In this document: positions 23,001-35,000 of the stretch, in pieces
Position numbering within the stretch: position 1 is the first letter of the stretch
Layout of the letters: every line of letters starts with the position of its first letter
Assembly: GCF_024139115.2 (NCBI RefSeq)
Contig: NC_085140.1
Location: forward strand, 101,878,988 to 101,942,987
Reading direction: 5' to 3'
From: Armigeres subalbatus
Lineage: Eukaryota > Arthropoda > Insecta > Diptera > Culicidae
Length of the DNA stretch: 64,000 bases
Notes under the pieces: generated by a model
What the model saw: the letters and a program-made list of their open reading frames with translations, nothing else
Databases searched by the model: none
Told to the model about the DNA's origin: nothing
Translations under genes and position numbers: made by a program

Positions 23001-26000
23001 GGAAAGCCATACCGAGAAATGGCAGACACCCGGTATACTGGCGGAGTCCCGCGATTGCGGCTCTTCGATCAACCTGCCTCAAGGCTAGACGAAGGATGCA
23101 ACGTGCCCGCACCGAGGATGAAAGAGCGGATCGCCATGAGTGTTTCGTGCTGCAAAACTGGCCTTTAACATGGCCTTCAAGAGCAATAAGAGAGCGTGTT
23201 TCGACAGCCTATGCGGAGGAGCCAACGCGAATCCGTGGGGTGACGCCTACAGGATAGTGATGGTCAAGACCAAAGGGAGCTCTTCAACCCCGGACGGTTC
23301 TCGGATAGATTGGCGAGGATTATCGAGGTATTCTTCCCGTCCCGAGCCACAAGTCCCTGGCCTCCTGCACCCAAATAATTCTCAGATTGGTGTGCTAGAG
23401 CCTGAACCACCTGATGAGTGTGCACCCAAATTAGACTCATATGGTGCGTCAGAAAGAGTGTCAGGGTGTGTCAGAAGGTATGTTAGAGAGAGCACCCTAG
23501 TAAGCCTCATACGCAGGGCTGGTAGTGTTAAATTCCGTTAAAATAGTGACTTTAGTGACCAACGATGACGAAAAAGTGACCAAATAGTGACTTTCAATTG
23601 CAGAAAAAGTGACCAAATAGTGACTTTTGCATGAGGTTTTGAACCGGAAATAGATCTATAATTCGTAGATGGCAAACTAGTGTTTTATTTTTGAAATCCT
23701 TATCTATCTGATAACATTCAAGAATAATAAAAAGGCATAAGCAACAAAAGCATGAGGATTACTGCTACTGGATACGCCACACGCTTAAAGTCATTCACAC
23801 AATTTTGTGTTTCGTTCACACAAAACGGGCCTAACCTGGAACAACACATATTATGAGTAACTGCCATGTTACTCATTTTAGTGTAATTGACGGTTAACGA
23901 TTTCCGATGAGTTCATTTCACACAGTGAGAGAGCGGTCGGAAAACGAACCTAACCTCAATTATATTTTTTCATGTAAATTGAAAATAATCGCAACATTTT
24001 TATACTATTTCAGAGGAGTCCCCATTTGTTTCGATATGACCAAACTAAAGTGCGATGTTTATAGTCGCACATTTTAGTTGTATCGTATCGAAACATATCG
24101 AAAATCCACAGAAAAAATCATTTTCGTTGCGATGCATGCCGGACGCAACCGCCATCAGGGCGATCAAAATGAACTTGACAGTTTGAGGCAAAGTTGCTTA
24201 CACATATTAAATAATAAAAGACATTACACAGCGACTGTGCATGTCTTACACATAATTTTCACACAGATTGCTATTCTCTCGTGTCATCGTCGTCATGTGT
24301 GAAAATTATTCATGCGATGTGTAATTTACTTAAAGCGTGCAATCCACATCATAAGGAGGGAGAGGATGGAAGCAAGAGTACCAAGAGTACCAACTCTAAT
24401 AAGTACCACGGAGTTGACGATGGTATTCGTTGAATCAGTCAGGAGTTAGCAACCCAAGGGCCACTATACGGCTGTTCAAAAACTTATTTGGCGAAATATA
24501 GTGCTTATTGGTTACTTGGTAATGTGGCCATGGTATCTCATATTAAGTAACATATCACAAGAAGGTATCTACCCGGCGTCACGGGAACGGTAGTGAGTTA
24601 CAAATTGTGTCACAAAACTATGTTGTTTTCTGTATAACAGCCAAAGAATGATAAAAATGATCTCGCTTAACTTTTCAAAAGGACCTAAGTAACATTTTTT
24701 CATGAATTAATTTGAGTATTGCAATCAAAAAGCTTTTATGTTTTTCTGTTGATTGCGCTATTCAAATTAATTCATGAAAAAAATGTTACTTAGGTCACTG
24801 AAAAGTTAAGCGAGATTTGATTCCTAGACGGTGAGCTATTTGGACTCACAAAGGTTATAAATCTTTGGCAGGACCATCTCTTTTAAAAATATAAAATAAT
24901 AAAGAAATTTAAAAAATGCGATTTTACCTGTTGTTAAACTAAACTATTATTAACAAATTCAAATGAAGTTTTTGAGAGTTTGAGCCCCACGTGACATTCT
25001 GAGGAATAGTTTGAAAATCCAATAAAACGATGGTCTCTTATTGGAATTCCAGAAATTCTAATAAACTTCAGTTTCTAAGCGGCAGACTTGAGTATTAAAG
25101 TTAAATAAAAATGGATGGTCAAATTATCTCGAGAAATCTACCGTTTCGACCGTTTCACATCTGAGTTTCATATATATAGGGGTAACGGCTCAAACTTTGG
25201 CCCATTATGTTACGGTTGAGCACATTTATCGTTATAAATCTCCATATATTGCATTTCCAACCAGAATTATTCCACCAGCCGGCTTGCTTACATTTGGTGT
25301 TGACGCCAAATAGCAAAAAACGGCGATGAATGTCCGCAATAAGGTTTTACACCAAACAAACATAACCTCAAAAACTTAATCGAATGAATTCAATTTGACA
25401 TTTATCGGTGGTAGGTTCATGAGGTTCATCCTATCTCCCGCAGCAAGCGGATGAACCTTTGTTTATATACAAACCACCGATACCTGTCAAATATGGAATA
25501 AATTCACCAGGACGCAGCCGTGGCTACATACGTGTGACGTCACACTGTGAAACCATATATCTCATTTAAACCAGCGAAACTCTCGAGAGAAATTGACAAA
25601 ATGTCGGCATCCTTGTATCATTTTTCAGCCCACTTGGGACGAGTGATTGTTGATTTCGAACATACGAAAGATAAAGATGGGTTGCTGTTTGTAGTACCAG
25701 TCATTTTGCTTGCGTTGAATAAAGACAGCATGCAAACAAATAGAGAAAATCAAATCATCTGATTGAGCGTGAATTCTAATTGGTTGCATGTAAAATACTA
25801 CCACACGGATTGTGAGAGTGCGTTTTTGATTCCCCCAATAGCACGCTTACCAAGGACATGCTAACGAAAATATTATTATATGAATCATTTATTTCCCAAA
25901 TATGTACCATATTTGCAAGTGAAGAAGTATAGAAAAATTAAAACTGTATTAAAAATTGCAATTGCAAAAAGGCTACATGTTCTAGCCCTCATGTTATGCC

Positions 26001-29000
26001 TTCAAACAAATTTCATACGTTAATTCTAGAACAACAATTGAAAAAGGCGTAACAACCAAAATTTATTCCCTTTGATTCTTCGTCTACATATATAGCTATA
26101 TATGTGGACAAAGAATCAGAAGGAATAAATTTTGGCTGTTACGCCCTTTTCAAATGTTGGTCTAGAATTATTGGCTGCCGCATAATTTTGAGATTTACTG
26201 CTAGTTGAAACCATGGCAGTTGTGTTGCTCTCGCTCTCGCGATACTCTCAAAGAAACTTTTTTCCAAAACGTAAACAATGCTTTAGGTGAGGATGATGCA
26301 TAACGCACTACTGAAGAAAGCCAATTGTAAAACTTTTTATTCCTTTTTTTCCTTTTTATTCCCAATTCCTTGCTTTGTACTGTGCATAAACAGTTATAGC
26401 TGAGCCAACTACCTGATATTATTACAGAATTATTCATAAATACAATTATTCGATGCTTGTTTTTAACTCTGCCTGCATTGAAGTTTCATGATTGGTACGT
26501 GCGTTTGACTCCACTCCTCTATATATCGATCAGCTGTTGTGAATCCTCTCAAATCTCTCACGTGTTTCAACTTCCCGAGTTGAAAGAATATTGTTTCGGT
26601 ACCATTTTACAGATCAAAATACTTTTTGCAAGCAATAGTAGATCTTAATTATGATGAAGGTATTTGTCAAGTAATTTGACTTGAAATTATTCACATGAAA
26701 TGACGTTGAAAGTTTATCTAATGAAATATACGATCCATTGTATCGTTCCATTATTAAATGAGAAAATGTTTTTAGGATTCGCGCGAAAGAAGATATTCAT
26801 ACACTAATTGAATCATTTATTTGCGAAATTATGAAGAAAATGGTGTATCGAACCCAAAAGGTAGATGCTTGAATCGCTTTCGCTTGAATCGTGTTTGGAA
26901 GCCGTAAGGTAGGCAATTATTTTTGGTGTGTTGTGCGAATGAAAGCGATTATATCGTGTTTCGAGAAAAGCATCAACCCATTCACAAACTACATGACGTT
27001 TTAGGTTGTGGGAGGGTACTTGTCTGAGCGTTAAGGACTTTATAAATCTCAGAACCCTACAATACATTGAGCATTACTAGAGGCTTGGTGTGGGTTGATT
27101 TTAGCGTTATGTAATTTGTGAATGAAACTTAACCGCTGAGAGGATTAACCTGAGTTTACAAAAATTCTCAGCATTTTAAACGCAAGCATCGGATATTCTA
27201 TCTATCTGCAGCTTTCGGTTATTTTCTCCAGTACGGGTTATTGGTGAGAATGTTTTGATGATAGAGTTTCACCTATACTAACGTAGTGCTACAAATCGAA
27301 AGCGCATGCCAACATTTGACTACGGGTGCCCCCAGTATTGTCCAGAAAAGTTTTGGTTGATAATGTCGCTATACTAATAGAAATTGTGAAATAAAAATGA
27401 TAGCTGACATAGTGTGGTTATTATCCATTCATCTGATGTGCGAAAGCAGGTATGTTCATTCAGAAAACTCTTTTATTGGGCAAAAGAAAAACTCTAGCAC
27501 AGCCAGCCTGCATAAGTCAACGAAACATGGCTTTTAAAAAACCGAGTCAAAGTGATTTTTCACGCAACATAATTGCTTTTAATAGTTTAAGAAGTGTATA
27601 AATCTAGAGTTATGAAGCAGATATATGTTTGATACACTTTTCTAAAGAAGCAGTGGTTAAAATCTCCCTACAAATCGACGTATTATCGCTGAAATATTGA
27701 TTAATTTGCGTGATGAGCCAATGTTACATCCAGGGCCAATATTACCGCCGGTTACCCTAGAGGCTCTCTTTGTTTACTTTCTCTTTCGATTATTATGAAG
27801 CCATACTAACATTTACATTAGATTTTTTTACAGAGATCTGAAGAAAATAACTTTGTCTAGCGTGCTGAGGTGAAAATATTGCAGTAAATGCAAAACTAGC
27901 TTTGATATTAGTGAAAGAGAGCGTAATAAAAAAGAGTCTCCCATATATTGTTTGTCTTTTTTAAGTGATATTCAATCATAAATCATCACAAACATCCATA
28001 ATGCCCGAATTAAATCTGGTTCATAAGGGCTTCTGAGCTCCTCAAAAGGTTCTTTGACGATCATATGATTTCGTGACAGTAAATTGCTACGATCCATAGA
28101 AATACAGGGTGCGGCAGAAAATAATGCGAAAATTGTTTATATTTCTTTCAAGTCCAGGCCTTGGAAAATTCGTTCAAAAACGAACGAATGCTTCGTTTTT
28201 AGCCCGCAGTGAGGTTTTAATTTCGGTGCACCGATTGGTGTGCGTTCGACGACGACAAAGGAAGAGGCAAATACAAAGCATTCGTTTTATACATTGAAAG
28301 TGGGGAGTTTTGAACGTAGCATCTCCACTAGCCGGGTAGTGCCGAGGAGGCATCGTTCAGTAGAGCAGTGTGAAATGAGGATGGTTCGTTCATCGGCAGT
28401 GTTTCAGATGCGAGTGAGTGTTGTGTGAATACAAAACCATATTAGCGAGAAAGAGAGAGAATGCATCATATACCTCTCTTTCACACATTTATTCCAACTG
28501 AAATGCGCAACTCAGTATAAGTGAGGCAAGAGATTTAAATATTCTCTGCACTAGCGGGTGTTTGATTTCACTCTCCAGCTGTTTCGTACAGCAGTGCTTT
28601 ATGGAGCGAGGAAGCATTCTTCACCAAGCACTTTGAAACTGTTCTCTCATGAAGCTTCCTTCTTCGGGAGTATATCTGGTGCTGAAGCATCGGTCCCATC
28701 TTCATTGCTTCATTCATCCAAGCCCTGCCTACTAGTGAAGATGCAGGGAACCCATACTGCCGCTAACCGCAAGTCGAGCACATCTGTATATGGAGGCCCA
28801 TATACATATGTGCTCGACTTGCGGTTAGCTGCGGCATACTACAGTCATATTTCACTCGTTGGGCTATCTTTAGATGGGCTACGATTTAGTTGGGCGCCCG
28901 TTAGTTGGGATGTAGCCCACTTAAAACGAAGATGGACGACAAATTATGACATCAACGGCAGTTTTTTTTTTCTTTTTCGCAGTTGGCAGCTCTGAATTTC

Positions 29001-32000
29001 TATTGTATTCGCTGATTTGACAGATGAAATCTCAGCCCAACTAACGAAAGTCTTTCACTAGATGGGCTACGTGTTTAGCCCAACGAGCGAAAGATGACTG
29101 TACCTTCATAGATGTCATGTGAACAAATGATTAAGTTTATGTCTCATTGATAACTAATACTTATTCCAAGGGGCCGTCCAGAAACCACGTGGTTATATAT
29201 GGGGGGAGGGGGAGTTTTGAAAATGATCACGATAAGCCACATAGGTGAAGGGGGGGTGTTGCTCTCGAACAACGTGTTTTTTTTTACACGAAAGGCTTTT
29301 GGTGAATAACAATAGCGGTGTAAAAAATACAAATCATTAAATCATTAAACGCAAAGCGCATCTTAGGGCCGATGCCCTTTTCAACTCAGCGTTAAAAAGA
29401 CGTAGGTGTGCATCAAAAATAATCGGTAACGCAGCGTCGGTCGCAACGCCGATGCTATCTGCGTTATTTGACCATCTTAGCCTTCGAAACTATTTCCATA
29501 AAAAAATAAACGAAAAAACAGGTTGCGATTGAGTCTCAATTTCCACAACAAAAATTTGGAAAGGAAAAATGGAAAAATATAAAAAAAAACATTGCGCCGC
29601 GCCACGCCACCGCCGCAGATGGTTTTTGGCATCACGCCGCCGACACTTTTGCATCAGCGAACTGCAGCTACAATTTTGAAAAATGTTCATGTTTTTACAA
29701 TAATCCAAGGAAAAAAACTTCAAAAGACTTTCTTGTGGATATTCAGGAAAAATCCTGTAAACAAATTTCCTGTAAAAACTTTGACATTACTTCATTATTA
29801 TTATTACTTATTCAGACTAACATTACTTCATACAATCCTGATAAAGTACTGGCATTCCGAATGATTTTTGAGCAATCCTTTCTGAAAAATTTTGCTTGGA
29901 AATTTAGCTACAAATTGTTAATGAAAAAAAAAACAAAGCATCTCCAGTGTAAGTTCCGAAAAGTTTTCCTTAAAACTACGATAAAATTTCCATGTGAATT
30001 CTGTCTGAAAATTCAAAGCAGTCCCGTGGGAAATACATATAATATTCGGTGGGAAAAATTGTTCATATTTTATTTATTTTTTACATGAACTTCTTCGTCA
30101 AGTTATTATTATTAATTAAAATCTTTATTCAAGAGGTTTTTAGCCCAAGGCTAGTTCACCTCCGATTTCGTCAAGTTCTTCCGAATCTTCACCAGAAATC
30201 CTTCTTAATTTCCAAAAGAAGGTTTTCGAACATTTTAAGGAGTACACTTCAAAATGTTCAGTCTCCAGTTAGCCTTGCGAGCAAAGGCGTAGGATTGCTA
30301 ATCCGGAGATGGCGAGTTCGATTATCGTTCCTGTCTAGGATGATTTCGGGTGGAAAACATTCTCGACACCCTAGATATAGTGTATCCATCGCATGTACTT
30401 GCTACACAAGATATATAATCGTGCAATGGCTCGCATATTAAAGCATACGGTCACGCCCATCTTTACCGTAAGAAGAAAAAGAATGGAAGCAAAAGGCCAC
30501 TGACTGCAACACTCTCATAAGTACCTCGGAGTTGGATATTGATGTTGGTGTTAGTCGGATCAGCCAGAAGCTAGCAAGGTTACCATGGTATCATATTAAG
30601 GCGTCATATTAAGCTATATTAAGTAACACACCACGAGAAGGTATCTACCAGGGCCCTGTAGCATAATCAGACTAATAATATTAGCTACAAGTTACAAGTT
30701 ACAAGTCAAGAAATTACAAGTACTTGTAAATTGTGTTGCATAAAAGTGATTCGCCAACTTATAATATTAGTACTTGTATTATTAGTAAGATGGAAATGAC
30801 AAGTTTGTCAGGTTCATTTACCTGTCAAAATTCATCCGATAGTTCACTGTCAATGCGGCGATAAATGATTTGTTTATGTTTTTCTGTAAGTTTGTGCATA
30901 GAATACAGCGATAGGTATACACGGAACACGAATTTATTATCCTTCTCTCTTTAATTTATTGATTCCCGCAGTTCAATCCGGTTTCGTGGTATTGGCATTT
31001 TTTACAAAGAAAAAGTAATGCACACTGGAGTGATTTTTACGTGGTTTTATAGGCGGATTTGGGATTGACATGGGTTTTATTTTGGGCGAATTGTAATTAC
31101 GGGATTCAATTTACGTGTTTTGCGGAACTTATGCAGGTTTGGATTTTGTTTTCAGTTGTTGAAATTATTATGAAATTTAGGCGATTTCTTGAAAGATAAA
31201 TCATTTCAAAATATAAGTTCAAAATACTTACTGATGATAATATCGCATCAAATTTTATTAAAAATTTAAGTAGTTTTTCCTTTCTCATGATTGTTGTCAA
31301 AATAGGGCAAGATGCATGGCCCCACCCGAGATTGTTCAGTACAACAACTCACATTTGAGTTGAATAAAGTCAACTTTAGGTAAACTAACTTTGCTTTGGG
31401 TAATATGTTTTTACGTGGATTAAGGTAAACTACGTAGTGTTAGAAGAGTCATTTTACACTAAATTGGGCTATTGGGTCAAAGTACGGGTTTAAGCGAAAA
31501 CAACTTTTGAGTAGTTAGCGCCCCACCATTTGAGTACTTGATGTAAGCACAAGTATTTCTGCTTTCTCCAGAGTAATTTGAAAAAAAAAATCACAATAAA
31601 AAAAATCACGATAAATTTATTCTTAGTGCATAGTATTTCACTGTATGGTAATTTGATGTACATTGAATAATAGTTTCTTTCTCTGTTAAGTCGTTTAAAA
31701 CAATAAAACGATGTATATTTACTTTGCACAGCTGAAATAATAAAATAAAAGCTACTTGTAAATTAAATTACAGCACCATTCATACTTGTAAATGAAAATA
31801 CAAGCCAACGCTAATAATTTGTACTTGTATTTTCTTTATGCAACAGTTACTTTTTAATTCTGCTAATATTATTAGTGCGCTTCACTTGTAATATTAGACT
31901 TGTAAATTGATATTGAAAACAAATCACTATAATAAAGAAATTTAAAAAAAAATTTATAAAAAAAATGTGTTGTTCAATATGAGCTCGAAGAAAAAAAAGA

Positions 32001-35000
32001 TATAAAATGATCTAATTGATTCCTAGGCGGTGACTCATAAAGCTTATAAATCCTTTTCACAAAGCTTATATTTTTTTTTTGTTTTTATCTGTTTGAAAAA
32101 TTTAAAGTAATTAAAATAAAGTCTTGTTATTCTTGTTATTCTTGTTATACTCAACGTATCCCCGGGCCGTGGCCAATCTACGTTGTATGACATTAGGCAA
32201 TACGTTTACACTGCTGGCTTAAATTTTCAACGTGACGATTAATATATAGAACTCATGAAATCAATGTGAACTCGACTCGTGGAAAACTTATTCCAGGTTA
32301 TCCGAGGCTTGTGATAGACCCTTTATCACAACGGACCTTTCCATCCACTGACTGGTAGGCTCGAGCGTCCCGTATTCTGCTCCAGACCCATAAGGGATCC
32401 GAAACAGTTCAGTTTCAGGGTAGTTGAGAGAATAGAAGATAGAGGAGGAGAGTGTGGAGCGGCTTGTTGACCGCTTCCGGCTCTTGCGACTACTATGGAA
32501 CCTATTTATTAGAGAATTGTTTGTAGAGATAGAAACGGATGTGTTTATGTTCATGATAGATGTTTAGACAGTTCAGGATCGCTACGATAGAGTTTGTTAT
32601 AACTTAGAAACTTTTCAGATGATTTATACTTATCGTAGAAGGGAAATGATTGAAATCCGTTTTCTGGTGATTGCCGAAGAAGCTATGTAGATTGATATGA
32701 TAGAGGTACGTGCAGTTTGGGATTAGTATGATCACGTTGGTTTAAGTTTGGAAACATAAAATAGAAAAGGGGGTGGGGGCAGGAGGGGTGGGGGAACAAA
32801 TACCTAACCATTCGACACAGAAAGATTAAAATAATTAAACTGAATTAAAATAAATCAATTAAAGTAATTAAAATAAAGTCGGAACAAAAATACTTCTTTT
32901 GTCCCACTGACCTATCGATAATGTAGGGGGTGGAAAATAAAAAATAAAGACAATCTTCAGTTTTATCAAAGATTTTTTCATGAAAGTTCAAAATTTTATT
33001 ATTTTTCCGATAAAATTTTGAAGTCCTCTCTCAAATAAATAAATTTGGAGAGGGGTGGTGGCAGCAGAAGATATTAAAATCTGTTCCCGCCTAATAAATT
33101 TAAAAAATACAATTTTACCTGTTATTAAGCTATGGCTTAATAAAAAAAAAATAAAGTTTTTGGGATTTTGAACTCGACGTGGCATTCTGAGGAAATTTTG
33201 AAAATCCAATAAAACCATGGTCTCTTATTGAAAATCCAGCAATTCTAGTTTTATTTTATTTTAGATTTAAAAAATACGACCAATTCATTGACTTCACCTT
33301 CACACTAGTTTTGGGGGTCTATTCTTAATCTTAATCTTATCTTAATCATAAAAATGAACTTCTGTCTGTCTGAACCTTATAGACTCGGAAAATACTGAGC
33401 CGATCGGCGTGAAAATTTGTATGCAGAGGTTTTCTGGGCCGGGGAAGGTTCTTAAGGTGGTTCAAAACCCCTCCCCTCTTTGGAAAGGGGGGCTCCCATA
33501 CAAATGAAACACCAATTTCTTCATAACTCGAGAATTATTCAAGCAAATGGAACCAAATCTGGCATATGGAGGTTTTGGAAGGGAAGATATGTTTCTGTGA
33601 TGATTCAAAACCCCTCCTCCTTCTCAAAAGGGGGGCTCCCATACAAATAAAGCATAAATTTCTGCATAACTCGATAACTAATCAGAGAATGAATCAATTT
33701 TAGGCGAAACAAAGTTCGTCGGGTCTGCTAGTTGTATAAAAATGTGATATTTCTAAAACAGTTTTAATCAAAAAGTTTTGAATTACAACATGTTCTTTTT
33801 TTAAGGCGATTTTATTCGTGAGCTTTTTTCATACGCACATGTTCTTTACAAATCTTATCGGAGTTAGAAGCACTAAATTAGTAAAAATAAGCAAAAATGA
33901 GCAGCGTCATGTGATTTTGTTTTTTTCTTTTTGAAGATGCCATTTATCAAGCATTTTTTCTATCACGACCAGGGATGCCAGATTTGAAGACATGTCTTCA
34001 ATTTGAAGACATTTGAATCTCTGTGAAGACATTTATTTCATGAAGACATTTTAAAGACTTTTGAAATATTTGAAGACTTCTTCTTCTTCTTCTTATTGGC
34101 ATTACATCCCCACACTGAGACAGAGCCGCCTCGCAGCTTAGTGTTCATTAAGCACTTCCACAGTTATTAACTGCGAGGTTTCTAAGCCAGGTTACCATTT
34201 TTGCATTCGTATATCATGAGGCTAGCACGATGATACTTTTATGCCCAGGGAAGTCGAGACAATTTCCAATCCGAAAATTGTCTAGACCGGCACTGGGAAT
34301 CGAACCCAGCCATCCTCAGCATGGTCTTGCTTTGTAGCCGCGCGTCTTACCGCACGGCTAAGGAGGGCCCCTTAGACTGAAGACTTACCTTTTTATTTAA
34401 AGATACTTGAAGACAATCAATAAGCTACCGAATAAATAATATAATTTGATGACTAACTTATAAATTTTGTGACTTCTATATGAAGATCATATACATATAT
34501 TTCAAAAGTTTTATACAATAGACTAATGCCTCGGGCTTAAAATTTCAAACGTAAAAACACATTTACACTCAGCCGGTTGATAAGGTAGACAACTGCAACA
34601 CATTTTAGTTTAAAAGCTCAAAGGTGCAGCCCAATCGGGTTGTACGCAAAGGTGACGTTGAACTACGTAGCTGTATGTAATATACAGGTTTTCGACTTTT
34701 CTGTTCGATGAGACCAAAGCAAGCGTGTTTCAAGCCCAGGGTGAATCTGTTTTTCGCTGTTTATCCTGCTCTCCTGAGATTGAGTGAGATTTTAGACTAA
34801 CATTTAAAAAGGATGATAATAATATTTTTTTCAAATAAACGAGGATGAATAACACTCTCAAGCGATCACATATCCAAATTATCAATTAATAAAAACTCGC
34901 TAGAGAGTAAGAATCGTTCGATAATTGTATCTTGATTCGAAGCATTATTGGCGAATGCTACTTTTGAACTTTTTTCCCTACATAACACCAAAACACAATG

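Larger units (their letters stand above)
21590..23513 (+). mobile_element. R1-clade LINE remnant
   Basis: Two ~29-bp direct repeats (CGGCAGCCACAAGGGGACCC and a variant) precede ORF1. ORF2 follows as broken endonuclease-linker pieces. A large deletion removes the end of ORF1 with its zinc knuckles and most of the endonuclease, and the RT is absent. The element sits in ERGIC-53 intron 1 in antisense orientation, starting about 130 bp from exon 2. Confidence 0.8.

Noticed and set aside
29584..30088. Plus-strand frames of 90 and 117 codons
   Set aside because: Composition is that of AT-rich intron (Lys, Phe, Leu, Ile) and nothing resembles a domain.
34321..34371. Free-standing tRNA gene on the minus strand
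   Set aside because: The A and B boxes belong to a Feilai-type SINE with tRNA-unrelated body, AAG tail and target duplication; it does not fold as a full tRNA.
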